A DNA stretch of 64,000 nucleotides from Ailurus styani. Its lineage: Eukaryota; Chordata; Mammalia; Carnivora; Ailuridae. Where the stretch lies: assembly GCA_002007465.1 (NCBI GenBank), contig LNAC01001802.1, positions 30,144-94,143 of the forward strand, given 5' to 3'. Positions 46,446-58,429 of the stretch are shown here, piece by piece; position 1 is the stretch's first letter; every line of letters starts with the position of its first letter. The notes below the pieces were generated by a model, which did not search any database, was not told the DNA's origin, and saw only the letters and a list, made by a program, of their open reading frames with translations. Made by a program: the position numbers and the translations under genes.

Positions 46446-47428
46446 ATTCACTCTTTCTATCTTCTTGACTTTATAAATTGTGCCGAAATAAACATCTTTG
46501 TAGCAAATATCCCTTAAAAGTTTCCACCTTTATTAGCATTCCCTTCAACTCCTAGGTTTTCATTAATTGATTAAACATTTTATGTTCTAACTACTATTAA
46601 TCTTTTTAATAGTATGACTATTTGACTTAAATATTACATATTTTCACTTATATTGCAACCACTGTATTATTTTGCATTATTTATGTGTTTATATTTGTGT
46701 GTACATATAATATATGGGTTTATATATACATATATGTATAGAGTGAAAATGGGTGAAATGTTTTCTTTCTCCCATTATTTCGTTTTCTATTCATCTTTCC
46801 CGTCTTAAATTCTCTGTTTTGATTCAGTAATTGTTTGGTTAGTTAAGCATTTTCCTCATATAGAGTGTGTGGATGATACATACTTGGAATTTTAAAAAAA
46901 TATTTTGACAGATGAGCCAAATCTTTAGGTATAACATTAGGGAATTGTTACCTTTTCTCTCAGTAGCTTGTAGATGGCTCTTCCAGTTCCAAGTATCAAA
47001 TGCCTGCCTCATACTTTTCTTTTGTAAATAATTTCTTACTTTCTGCCAGATTTTGTAAGGTACTTCTCTTTATCCTTCAGGCTCAGGAAATTTACCAGGA
47101 TATGCTTAAGTGAGGATCTTTTCTCATTAAACCTAACTGGAAATCAGTTGAGTCTGTTAATAATTAGACCCAAGTCTTCCTTACCCTAAGGAAAATATTT
47201 TGCTATTGTTTAATCATCCCCTCTTTTCCAACATTTCTGTCTTTTCATTTGGTACTATTTGTATTCGTATTTGTATTTGGTTTTCCAAATCTTGTCTCTA
47301 CTGCTCTTATTATTCTTTCCCCTGGAATTAACATGTGTTTTTTTATATCTGTATTTTTAAGTATGGTTTCTCTTGACTTTTGAAGGCATTGATTCAGGTC
47401 CAAATAATGAAGATTTTCTTGGTCTAAA
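46446..47428. other. No recognisable gene
   Basis: AT-rich with short (TA)n patches near 46690-46745. Confidence 0.5.
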
Positions 47429-47508
47429 ATTCTTTGCTGTGGCTATTTGGGCTCTCTACTGACTCCATACAAATTTTAGGATTGTACTAGCTCTGTAAAA
47501 ATGTTGTA
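47429..47508 (-). mobile_element. Old L1 ORF2 fragment beside the younger L1
   Basis: GCTGTGGCTATTTGGGCTCT, ATACAAATTTTAGGATTGTA and CTAGCTCTGTAAAAATGTTG match an ORF2 antisense block that recurs in the younger L1 at 48188-48262. The younger L1 seems to have landed next to or inside an older one. Confidence 0.5.
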
Positions 47509-47922
47509 TATATATTTTTAAGTTTTTATTTAAATTCTAGTCACTTAACATACAGTACAATATTGGTTTCAGAAGTAGACTCCAGTAATTCATCTCTTAC
47601 ATACAACAACCAGTTATCTATGTAACAAGTTCCCTTTTTAATACCACTACCCATTTAACCCATTCCCTGCCCACCTACTTCCATCAACCCTCAGTTTATT
47701 CTCTGTCATTAAGAGTCTTTTATGGTTTGTTGCCCCTTCTCTCTCCACCCCCATATGTTCATCTGTTCTGTTCCTTATTTTCCACAAATTGGTGGAATCA
47801 TATGGTATTTGTCTTTCTCTGACTAACTTAGTTTGTTTACCATAATATACTGTAGCTCCACCCACGTTGTTGTGAAGGGCAAGATTTCATCTTTTTTGAT
47901 GGCTAATTGTGTGTGTGTGTGT

Positions 47923-48005
47923 NNNNNNNNNNNNNNNNNNNNNNNNNNNNNNNNNNNNNNNNNNNNNNNNNNNNNNNNNNNNNNNNNNNNNNNNNNNNNN
48001 NNNNN
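47923..48005. other. Assembly gap (83 N)
   Basis: Left flank: (GT)n at the end of the L1 3' region. Right flank: ORF2 C-terminal sequence. Aligned to the plus-strand L1, the flanks correspond to about 33149 and 32217. About 930 bp are therefore either deleted or hidden in a wrongly sized gap. Confidence 0.97.
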
Positions 48006-48114
48006 AGTCGAAGATGAGTTGACCATAATGTTGTGGATCCATTTCTGAGTTCTCTATTCTGTTCCACTGATCTATGTGTCTGTTTTTGTGCCAGTACCAT
48101 ACTGTCTTGATGAG

Positions 48115-48725
48115 AACAGCTTTGTAATAGAGCTTGAAATCTGGAATTCTGATGCCTCCAGTTTTGTTTGTCTTCTTCAGAATTGCTTTGGCTATTTGGG
48201 GTCTTTTGAGGTTCCATATAAATTTTGGGATTGTTTTTTTTCTAGCTCTGTGAGAAATGCTGGTGTTATTTTGATAGGGCTTGCATTGAATGTGTAGATT
48301 GCTTTGCGTAATATAGACATCGTAACAATGTTTGACCTTCCAATCCATGAGCATGGAATGATTTTCCATTTCTTTGTGTCCTCTTCAGTTTCTTTTACAA
48401 GTGTTCTACACTCTTCAGAGTACAGATATTTTATGTCTTTGGTTAGGTCTATTCCTAGGTATCTTATTGTTTTGGGCATAGTTGTAAATGGGATCGACTC
48501 CTTAATTTCTCTTTCTGCTGCTTCATTATTAATGTATAGAAATGCAGACCTACAGATAGATATATAGGATCTACAGATTTCTGTAGGTTGATTTTGTATC
48601 CTGTGACTTTTCTGACTTTGTGTATCAGTTCTAGCAGTTTTTGGTGGAGTCTTTTGGGTTTTCAACATAGAGTATCATGTCATCTGTGAATAGTGAAAGT
48701 TTGACTTCTTCCTTGCTGATTTGGA
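48115..48725 (-). repeat. 611-bp perfect inverted repeat, arm 2
   Basis: Reverse complement of 31498-32108. It lies about 110 bp to the right of the assembly gap. Outside the arm the two L1s differ at several positions per 100 bp. Confidence 0.88.
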
Positions 48726-49276
48726 TGACTTCTAGTTCTTTTTTTTTTCTTTCTTTTCTTTTATGTCTGATTGGTATGGCTAGGACTTCCAGTACTGTGT
48801 TAAATAGCAATGGTTTGAGTGGACCTCCCTGTCATGTTCCTGACTGTAGAGGAAAAGCTGTCAGTTTTTCCCCATTGAGGATGATATTAGCTGTGGGTCT
48901 TTCATAGATGGCCTTTATGATGTTGAGATATGTTCCCTCTATCCCTACTTTGTTGAGGGTTTTTATCAGGAATAGATGCTGTATTTTGTCAAATGTTTTT
49001 TCTGATTCTATTGAAAGAATCATACAGTTCTTATTCTTTCTTTTATTAATGTGGTATATCACATTTATTTATTTGTGAATATTCAACAACTGTGCAGCCC
49101 AGGAATAAATCCCACTTGATTGTAGTGAATAATTTTTTTAATGTACAGTTAGATTTGATTTGGTAGTATCTTGTTGAAAATTTTTGCATCCATATTCATT
49201 GGGGATACTAGCTTTTAATTCTCCTTTTTAGTGAGGTCTTTTCTGGTTTTGCAATCAAGGGAATGCTGGCCTCGTC

Positions 49277-49614
49277 AGAGAAAGATAATTATCATATGAT
49301 TTCTCTGATATGAGGAACTTGAGAGTCAGGGTGGGGGGTCGTGGGTGGTAGGGAGGGAAAAATAATGAAACAAGATGGGATGGGGAAGGAGACAAACCAT
49401 AAGAGACTCCTAACCTCTCAAAACAAACTGAGGGTTACTGGGGGGTGGGAGGGTAGAGATAGGGTGGATGGGTTATGGACATTGGGGAGGGTTTGTGCTT
49501 TGGTAAATGCTGTGAAAGATGTAAGCCAGATGATTCACAGACCTGTACCCCTGGGGCAAAGAATAAAAGAATAAATTAAAAAAAAACACTGAAGTTCTTA
49601 ATGGAAAAAAAAAA
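49277..49614 (+). mobile_element. Nested L1 3' fragment with two poly(A) tracts
   Basis: Starts CAGAGAAAGATAATTATCAT and carries a young-type L1 3'UTR (CACAGACCTGTACCCCTGGG). Then follow a first A-run (49578-49586), an 18-base unique piece CACTGAAGTTCTTAATGG and a second A-run (49605-49614). It splits ORF2 of the host L1 between GGCCTCGT and AGAATGAGTTTAG. The unique piece between A-runs looks like a short 3' transduction. Confidence 0.85.
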
Positions 49615-50080
49615 GAATGAGTTTAGAAGTTTTCCTTCCTTTTCGGTTTTTGAAACATTTTGAGAAGAATAGATATTAACACTTCTTAAAATATTGAGTA
49701 GAATTTCTCTGCAAAGCTATCAGGCTCTGGACTTTTGTTTTTTGGGAGATTATTGATTACTGTTCCAATTTCTTTGCTTATGGGTCTGTTCAAATTTTCT
49801 CTTTCTTCCTGTTTCAATTTTGGTAGTTTGCATCTTTCTAGATACAATGGTTACAAATCTAGATACAAATTTCTCAAAATTTGTCCATTTTTTCCAGATT
49901 GCTCAATTGGCATATAATTTTTCATAATAGCCTCTTATGATTATTTACATTTCTGTGGTGTTGGTTATGATCTGTCCTCTTTCATTTGTGATTTTGTTTT
50001 TATTTGGGTCATTTCTTTTTTCTTTTTAATAAGCCTGGGTAGGGGTTTACCAATTTCATTAATTCTTTTAAAGAACCATG

Positions 50081-50118
50081 AATGAATGAATGAATGAATG
50101 AATGAATGAATGAATGAA
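50081..50118. repeat. (TGAA)n microsatellite inside L1
   Basis: About nine TGAA units in ORF2. AAAGAACCA on both sides suggests that local slippage duplicated a little flank. Confidence 0.93.
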
Positions 50119-51229
50119 TCTATCTTCAAAGAACCAGGCTTTAGTTACATTGATCTGTTCTACTTTTTTGTTTGTTTGTTTCTATATCATTTATTTCTGC
50201 TCTAATCTTCATTAGTTCCCTTCTTCTACTGGCTATAGGCTTTATTTGCTGTTTCTTCTCTAACTCCTTTAAGTGTAAGGGTAGGTTGTCTATTTGAGCC
50301 TTTTCTTGCTTATTGAGGTAAGTCTGTATTGCTATATACTTAACTCTAGGATTGCCTTTGTTATATCCCAAAGGTTTGGACTGTCATGTTTTCTTTTTCA
50401 TTTGCTTCCGTTTACTCTTGATTTTTTCTCTAATTTCCTTTTAACACATTCATTCTTACAGAGGATGTTCTTTACCCTCCATCTGTTTGTGGTTTTTCCA
50501 ATTTTTTTCTTGTGGTTGACTTCTAGTTTCATAGTGTTGTGGTCTGAAAAGATGCTGGTATGATCTCAGTCTTTTTGTATTTGTTGAGGGCTGATTTGTG
50601 ACCTAGTATGTGATCTATTGTGGAGAATGTTCCATGCACACTCAGAAAGAGTGTGTATTCTGCTGCTTTAGGATGAAAAGTTCTGAATATATCTGTTAAG
50701 TCCATCTGGTCCAGTGTGTTATTCAAAGCCATTGTTTTCTTTTTGACTTTCTGCTTAGATGATCTCTCCATTGCTGTAAGTGGGGTGCTAAATTTCCCTA
50801 CTATTATTGTATTGTTATCAATGAGTTTATGTTTATTATTAATTGATTTAGATATTTGGGTGCTCCCAAGTTGGGGGCATAAATATTTACAATTGTTAGA
50901 CCTTTTTGTTGGATAGACCCCTTAGTTATGACATAATGCTCTTCATCATCTCTTGTTACAGCCTTTGGTTTAAAATCTACTTTGTCTGATATAACAATGG
51001 CAACTCTGGTTTTCTTTTGATATCCATTAGCATGATAGATAGTTCTTCATCCCCTCACTTTCAATCTATATGGTCTTTGGGTCTAAAATGAATGTCTTGT
51101 AGGCTGCATATAGGTTGATCTTTTTTTTTTTAGTCCATTCTGATACCCTATGTCTTTTGATTGCACCGTGTAGTCCATTTATATTCAGAGTGATTATTGA
51201 AAGATATGAATTTAGTGCCATTGTGTTAT

Positions 51230-52186
51230 TTGTAGTGTTGGTGTTTCCAGTGATGTTTTCTGTCCCTTTCTAGTCTTTACTGCTTTTAGTCTTTTTCTCC
51301 CCACTCAAAGAGGGCTTTTATTATTTCTTGCAGGCCTTGTTTAGTGGTCATGGACTCCTTTAGTTTTGCTTATCTGGGAAACTCTCTCTCCTTCTATCCT
51401 GAATGACAGGCTTGCTGGATAAAGGATTCTTGGTTGTGTATTTTTCCCATTCAGCACGTTGACTATTTCCTTCCAGCAGCTTCTGGCCTGCCAAATCTCT
51501 GTGAACAGATCTGCTGTGCACCTGATCTGTCTTTCCTTGTAGTTTGGGGACTTTTTTTCCCCTTGCTGCTTTCAGGATTCTTTCCTTGCCTGTGTATTTG
51601 TGAATTTGTTTATAATATACATTGGCAATGGTCAGCTTTTCTTGAATTTAATGGGAATTCTCTGTCCTTCTTGGATGTTGTCTTTGTCCTTCCCCAGATT
51701 AGGGAAATTTTCAGCTGTGATTTGCTTAAGTAAAACTTCTGCCCCTTTATCTCTCTCTTCATCTTCTGGGACTCCTATGATATGAATGTTATTATGTTTT
51801 AATGAATTGCTGAGTTCTCTTAGTCTACCTTCGTGATCCATTACCTTTCTTTTCCTCTTCTCTTCAGCTTCATTATTTTCTATAATTTTATCTTCTATAA
51901 CAGTGATTATTTCCTTTGCTTCACCCATACTCATCGTTATGGTATTCATTCAGGTCACATCTCAGTTATAGCATTTTTAATTTTGGTTTCACTAGATTTT
52001 AGTTGTTTTTTTTTTTTTAATCTCTGTAGTAAGGAATTCCCTAGTGTCTTCTATGCTTTTTTCAAGCCCAAGCCATATAATTGTTTCAAATCCTATTTCA
52101 GACATCTTACTTAGATCTGTATTGGTTAAATCCCTGGCCTTTAGTCTACTTCCTGTTTTTTCTTTTAGGGTGAATTCCTCCATCTT
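51230..52186 (-). pseudogene. L1 ORF1
   Basis: Minus-strand reading begins MEEFTLKEKTGSRLKARDL (52183). A coiled-coil part follows (EAKEIITVIEDKIIENNEAE, then LRELSNSLKHNNIHIIGVPE, 51632-51949), ending in EVLLKQITAENFPNLGKDKD. The RRM and C-terminal region (plus-strand complement near 51300-51500) are broken by stops. ORF1p is the L1 RNA-binding chaperone. This copy is not functional. Confidence 0.85.
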
Positions 52187-53415
52187 GTCATTTTTCCAGA
52201 AAAAAAAAAAAAAGTAGATCCTGAGTGTGTTTTGATCTGCTTGTTAAAAGAAGCTAGATCTAAAAATAAAATAAAATAAATGGAAAATATAAGGATAAAA
52301 ATTTAAAAATTATAAATAATTTAAAAAGGACTTAAAACATTAAAAAATAAAAAAAAATTAAAAGGGAGCTGGATTCTGTTTCCCGTAGAGCTGAAGGTTT
52401 CCACCACTCTATGACCAGTAAACTTGGTGCATCTGAGTGGTTTGTGCTGCTCTTCTGGGGAGAGGCCTGATGCACTGATTCTCAGGTGGACTTGCCCTAC
52501 CTAGTTGAGATGTGCTTGCAGGGTGCAGGAGGTCAAGGCTTGGTGTAAGGAACTCTGGCCTCCAATAGGTTATGCTGTTTTGCTCCCTGAAGACTTTCAG
52601 CACTGAGGGGCAGGATGAAAATATTGGTACCCCACTCTCTGTGCCTGGACCTAAGAGTTCACACCCACCATTCTTTAAGAAGAGTAAACAATCACTCCTT
52701 TTGTGTCCCTGGCTTCCATCTGATCCCTGCCTTCACCCTGCCTGTGTCCAGGCTGTTTTATCTCAAGCTCCCCACTAGGTTTCAAAACTCCAGATTTTAA
52801 AGATTCCCGTGGCACAGACCCATGCTGATCCTCTGCGGGAGGGTCTTGCCACATTTTGCTATTTGCCAGCCCATGCTAGGAAAGCAGCCACATGACTGCA
52901 GTGTTTCAGTGTTCATAGCAAGGTGGAACAGAGAACCAGCATCCAGGCTAGCTGCTCTCAACAAGAGTCCCTACTCCTATGCCTGGGAAGAGTGCAGCAT
53001 GTTGGCACCACCCATTCTTCTTGGGACCTAGGGTATCATCAGACCACACAGTCCACTCTTGGGTCTGCACCCTTGGTCCGCACTGGAACACCTTTAAGCC
53101 AGGCATGACCTAGTAGTGGTGGTGGACTTCTAAAACTTCAGCTTTTGTGCTCTGCTGCTTAAAATACCTTGTGCTAGTCTCTATAAGCAGGGTTCCCTCC
53201 CCACTGCCTTACCCACAGTTCTTATCTCCCTCAAATCAACTTTCCACACCTCCTACCTTCCAGAAGGTGGTCACTTTTCTTCTTGTAGACTTGCAGTTTT
53301 GTTCTCTCAGTCCTCAGATTGATTTCTTGGGTCTTCAGAATGATTGAATAACTATCTGACTGTGTTCAAGTGATGAAAGTGGATTAGGGACCCCCTATTC
53401 CTCTGCCATCTTAAT
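52187..53415 (-). promoter_or_regulatory. L1 5'UTR with internal promoter region
   Basis: Relatively GC-rich, about 1.2 kb upstream of ORF1 on the minus strand, starting with the AAGATGGCAGAGG-type L1 5' end. In L1 this region holds the internal Pol II promoter. The plus-strand frames here (52572-53347) are incidental. An A-rich patch at 52260-52365 lies at the ORF1 end. Confidence 0.75.
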
Positions 53416-54570
53416 TCCTCAATAATATTTTTATTTATCATATTATATATATAATTCCATAGTAAATTTTAATAATTCAGTTCCACATACATAATATATG
53501 TAATCCCATAATGTATCTATATTTTAATATTATATACAATTCTACAGTATATATATATTAAATATATGTTTTATATTGTTACATAAAATAATATATATAA
53601 CATGTTATATATATAGATATCTAGGTATGTATTACTTTCAGGTGTGTCTTTGTGTATATACCATACTATGGAATTTTATACACACACACACGTATATACA
53701 TATTCACCTTGTGTGTGTATATGTGGGTTTTTGTGTACTCAGATATTTTTCTATTTTTGCCTCTTGAGATAAATGATAGAGGCCTCTAACTAGTGCAACT
53801 AAAGCACTAATGTCTTTCCTATGCCAGACTGAAATGACCTTCTCCCTTGTTCTGTTTGTTTTGTCCTACATCTGTCTTCTCTGTGCCACCACTTTCTTAT
53901 TTCTTGGGTTTTATTTACAGAAACATTTTAGTCTTATCCTCGACATATTTCCATATATACTTGCTCAAATTTTCCTTTAAGTACATTCTTTGTCTGTGAT
54001 ATTACTAAGGAGGCTTTATGGCCTATTAACAATTTGCTCTAAATTGTTTCCTGACTGCTTTTCCTACCAACCCTGGAATGCCTGAATTCACTGCAGCTCA
54101 GCTACTTGCTACTTAAGTACTTCATATCTTTGTGCTACATTCTGCTCTGGGTTGAGAAGGTCACTTTAATCTCCTGTTGACAGAAAATACAGTCTCTTCC
54201 CGATTTGGGTCTGAACTGAGAACAGGTTCCTCTTTGAGTATAAGCAAGGACACTTAGAAATATCTTGCATTATAGCATTAAATAGCTCCCCATTCTCAGG
54301 TTTTCCCTGTTAGATAAGGGTTTTTTTCTATTTAACTTTTTTTTTTTAATCCCACTACGGTATGAGCTATGTATAGAGAGAGAGCTTGGCCAAATTCCAC
54401 TGAAATCAGAGTAGAATTCAGAAACAATTTTTTGATTGTCTGCTAACATAACCTTCAATGATTGACTTGTCATATTATATAAAGTCTTCATTAGACTACA
54501 AAACAGCTATTTAAATTCATTTGTACCTGACAAACTTTAAATTTCTTCTACAGTAGGAGTTTTAAAGCTT
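53416..54570. other. AT-rich sequence with TA/CA microsatellite patches
   Basis: 53430-53720 is rich in ATATAT and ACACACAC steps. The rest shows no gene or repeat that I recognise. Confidence 0.5.
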
Positions 54571-54994
54571 TTGAATTTAAGCCATAAATTCTTTTTTATA
54601 AGTTTAAATTCAATTCAGTTAACATATAGTATATTTTTAGTTGCAGGGGTAGAATTTAGTGATTTGCCAGTTGCATGTAATACTCAGTGCTCATTACATC
54701 AAGTGCCTTCCTTAATACCCATCATACAACTACACCATCCCCTCACTCACCTCCCCTCCAGCAACCTTCAGTTTGATTCCTATAGTTAAGAGTCTCTTAT
54801 GGTTTGCCTCCCTCTCTGATTTTATCTTACTTTATTTTTCCTTCCCTTCTCCTATGTTTATCTGTTTTGTTCCTTAAATTCCACATATGAGTGAAATTAT
54901 ATGGTATTTGTCTTTCTCTAACTTATTTCACTTAGCATAATATCCTCTACTTGCATCCACATCAATTACACATTGAATTTATACCATAAATTCT
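54571..54994 (-). mobile_element. 5'-truncated LINE-1, 3' end
   Basis: L1 3'UTR in minus orientation. A 22-base target duplication (ending CCATAAATTCT) lies at 54571-54592 and 54973-54994, with two mismatches. Confidence 0.9.
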
Positions 54995-57254
54995 GATCAT
55001 ATTTCACAGGTCACTGATCAGTATTTTTAACTGATAAAGTAAGTCTATGATTCACTTATCACTACTAGTAAATAGGTGAAGTAGTTTGACTATAACAGAA
55101 TAGAAGTTTCAGTGGAAACTTCAAGCTAGGTGACATAAAGTCAGTTCCTGGGAAACAAATTGCTTTTTGGTTAGAATGCATCAGTCAGACTTTGCACCAT
55201 GGATTTCATCAATTTAAAGAACCAGAACTTAGTACATCTTAATAGTTGGCTTGGAGCCAAAAGGTCATTACATTTTTCTAGGGAACTTTATATGGTCCTA
55301 TTGTGAGTCTTATTTCTTGAAAAGGAATGAAGTATGTTAAAGAGAGAGCTAGCAATGAATAAGAACTGTGGAATGGCTGAAGCCTAAGCTTCTGAATGGG
55401 GAAGTGATTATTTCATTTCATCAACTTAAGACACAAAAATGGGGCATATTCAGAGAGAAAGCTACAAAGTGTAATCAAGTTTGCAGATAGTTGAAGTTAT
55501 GATTAGGATTATGAGTTTCTTTGGACACATTCTTTTTTTTTTCCTCTTTTCACTATATATGCATGTGTGTGTGTGTACATGTGTGTATAATTATATGTGT
55601 GTGTGTATATATATTTTTTAAACAGTAAAAGTCCTTATTTCAAAGGTACATGTACCATGGAACTAAACACATCAATTTTGTTAAGGCAATTGAAACATTT
55701 TGACAAATTGGCACTTTGGAAAGCCTATTCTTTTCAGGTATTGCTCTGATATAAGACAGGTGGATGGTGCCAAATTTGACAAAAATATAATAGTCGTATC
55801 ACTCAGGCAAGCTGGGGTAGCATTTGAAACTTCTCCTAGTGCACATTGCTCCATATCTTTCAACAATATTTTAGACTGAATTTGAACTTTTTGTTCCAAC
55901 CTTCAAAGTTATATTCTACTTGGTTGCTGATTCCAAAAAATCTTCTACCCCTTCAAATTCTGTGACAGAATTTCTTTGACTTTAATAAAAAAAAAAAGCT
56001 GTCTTTGGAAAGCAATAGGAAGTCCAATTACAATCTTATATTCATTGTTAGCTATTTTGAAACTTTATAATAATAATAGTAATAAAAATAAACTAGTGGC
56101 TATGGTATAGTTAATAACTATAAGGACACTATAACATATGCAAATATTTTAGATTTTTTAATCCTACATACTAACTCTTTGAACAAATTTTTTTCAAATT
56201 TTGCCTATGTGGTAATTGAGATATGGAAAATTTAATTGACTTTTTAAAGTCCCCAATGTAGGAAATGGAAGACCTCTATTTAAATTCCAAGGCCTATATG
56301 ACATTCCTATAATTTTAATCTGCCAAGACTCTTGAAAGAGCAAAAACATGTCCAGGACTGAAAGAGTAAAAACCATGTCAGACTGAAAGAGAAAAAAAAA
56401 AGTACTATAGTAAATCAGTCTCAGGAGGATAGATATAGGCAAAGCCAGGTACAAAGTTTACAGAAATCATGGTTTCTTCCAAGGTCATGCAGTAGGTGTA
56501 AAATGTAATGACTCCCTTTTTGAGTGACTCCTTATCAATCATGGCCCAGATTTGCTTTGCTGTTCCCATCTATTACTGGGAAACCCCATTGCTAAGATTT
56601 TGTTTCTTTATGATAGCATAGAATCCCTTGTTAATCACCTCTTCTCCTAATCCTGCATCAGAAATAGTATCCAATCCAGAACTGATTCCCACATAATCCT
56701 TCAGCAGGAGCCCAACACTTAAAAATGATGCTGCCATCCTCTGGAGGGATATTTCTCTGATGTGTCCTTTCTTACTGCATGAATCAATAAATCTGATTTT
56801 GTCTGACTATAGTCTTGTCCCTGGGGTCTTTGGTTGATAAAATTTTTAATTTAATTTAAATGCTAGTCTCAGATATTAGTAGCGTTGTTCCTTTAGGTGG
56901 TAGAAAATTATGCCTATAACATGACTCCGTAGTTACTGCCAAAAGAACAAAAGAAGCTGTATCGTTTTCTATGATGCTGCTCTAAGTTTGTATTGATAAT
57001 ATGGATGTTTTATTTTATTATTTTATTTTATTTTATTATTTTATTTGCAAGCCAGAATCATTTATCTTGCATTTTTATACAAAAAAGGCATTTTCTTTCA
57101 AAATTCAAAGAAATGTGAATGAAGTTTAAAAATAATTCTCTAGTTGCATAGAAACCCCCTTTTAAAATGAATTCTTTTTTGACCTTTGTTCAAAATAAAG
57201 CCTGCATGGAAAGGCATTATATTTAAAATTATAATCTCATTAATTTAAAATTTT
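54995..57254. other. No recognisable gene; simple repeats
   Basis: Contains a (GT)n/(TA)n patch at 55555-55617 and (TTTTA)n at 57008-57047. The frames at 55681-55899 and 56194-56454 are unsupported. An A-run at 55986-55997 is not linked to a recognised element. Confidence 0.5.
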
Positions 57255-57545
57255 AAAGCTCTTGATCCTTTGTTATGTGCTTACATTTGTGTCTTCTTTG
57301 GAGAAGTGTCTGCACATGTCTTCTGCCCATTTTTTGACTTGATTATCTGTTTTTTGGGTATTGAGTTTGAGAAGTTCTTCATAGATCTTGGATATCAGCC
57401 CTTTCTTTGTTTGTAATGTCATTTGAAAATATCTTCTCCCATTCTGTGGGTTGCCTCTTTGTTTTGTTGTTTGCTGTGCAGAAGCTTTTTATCTTGACAA
57501 AATCCTAAAAGTTGATTTTCGCTTTTGTTTCCCTTGCTGGATGTT
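57255..57545 (-). mobile_element. L1 ORF2 fragment
   Basis: CTTTGGAGAAGTGTCTGCACATGTCTTCTGCC, CTTCTCCCATTCTGTGGGTTGCC and TGTGCAGAAGCTTTTTATCTTG are the antisense of the conserved ORF2 C-terminal region. Fragment ends are approximate. Confidence 0.8.
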
Positions 57546-57866
57546 TTAAATTATTGTGTGGTGACTTGGGCAATTTGGGGCAAAAAAACTAATGTTCATT
57601 AGTTCATGAATTATGCTTGCACTAACTTTCTCCTCTGTGTCATATAGTGCACTAGGAGTTGAGGATACAGAATTCAGTATTTATGGAAGAGTCTAGGAAA
57701 TTTTTTTTGTTGGAAGTATACATAATGTGTTGTTGAAGAATGCAGAAAGAAAATAATGGGAGAGGAAACGAGAGAAGGGATCTTGGAGAGGGCATCAAGG
57801 CAGGATTCTGGAGAAGATATGTCTTGATTAGAGATTTGAAGGGTGAATAAGATTTAGATAAAAGGA

Positions 57867-58047
57867 GGGCGCCTGGGTGGCTCAGTGGGTTAAAGCCTCT
57901 GCCTTTGGCTCAGGTCATGATCCCAGGGTCCTGGGATCGAGGCCCGCATGGGGCTCTCTGCTCAGCGGAGAGCCTGCCTCCTCCTCTCTCTCTGCCTGCC
58001 TCTCTGCCTACTTGTGATCTCTCTCTCTCTGTCAAATAAAAAAAAAA
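57867..58047 (+). mobile_element. CAN-SINE
   Basis: A 13-base target duplication TTAGATAAAAGGA lies at 57854-57866 and 58048-58060. AAGCCTCTGCC subtype. Confidence 0.95.
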
Positions 58048-58429
58048 TTAGATAAAAGGAAAAGTAAGAGACTTGAGAATGACTTTCCCTTCAGACATAA
58101 TAACATCTATAAAGGCATGGAAAGTTAAAGGGAGAATTTCTAGTAAAGGGACCTGATTTAACTGTGGTAAACTAAGCCCACATCCTGCCATGCTTTGTGC
58201 ACTAATCTAAGGGGTTGGGACAGGGTAATGAACACTATCTGGGACTATTATAAACATTGCCAAGTACCCCACATTAGGTTTTTTCAATAAAAAACCTTTT
58301 TCATACCCGCAATGTATGAGGATGTGTTTCACATAGCCAGTCTTGTTAACAGAGTTTGGTCCCAAATTTTGGATTTTTACCAATCTGTTTAGGTGAAAAA
58401 TGGTATATCATATATATTTACACTTGTCA

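Larger units (their letters stand above)
48006..51225 (-). pseudogene. L1 ORF2, interrupted
   Basis: Minus-strand frames give an endonuclease part (SSKQKVKKKTMALNNTLDQM near 50529-50771), a linker (KELEKKQQIKPIASRRRELM near 50141-50371) and RT ([20 protein letters not shown], then [19 protein letters not shown], 48832-49062). Then come the FTDDMILY block and thumb (48192-48668) and the start of the C-terminal region ([16 protein letters not shown]), after which the gap begins. It is interrupted between endonuclease and RT by the insert at 49277-49614, with stops throughout. Confidence 0.85.
47515..53415 (-). mobile_element. Near full-length LINE-1, with nested L1 tail and assembly gap
   Basis: On the minus strand from about 53415: the L1 5' end (plus-strand CTCTGCCATCTTAATTCC is the complement of its start), a ~1.2-kb 5'UTR, ORF1, ORF2, a 3'UTR and an A-rich end near 47515. 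ORF1 and ORF2 carry stops and frameshifts. Two interruptions: a plus-oriented L1 3' fragment at 49277-49614, and an 83-N gap at 47923-48005. The gap stands where the sister L1 has about 930 bp. A target duplication is not convincing (ATATTTTTA-like at both ends). Confidence 0.88.

Noticed and set aside
50081..50118. Tandem 4-base units considered as a regulatory or CRISPR-like array
   Set aside because: Plain (TGAA)n slippage inside L1. Units are contiguous with no spacers, and the genome is mammalian.
52572..53347. Several plus-strand frames of 60-70 codons
   Set aside because: They are antisense to the 5'UTR of the minus-strand L1.
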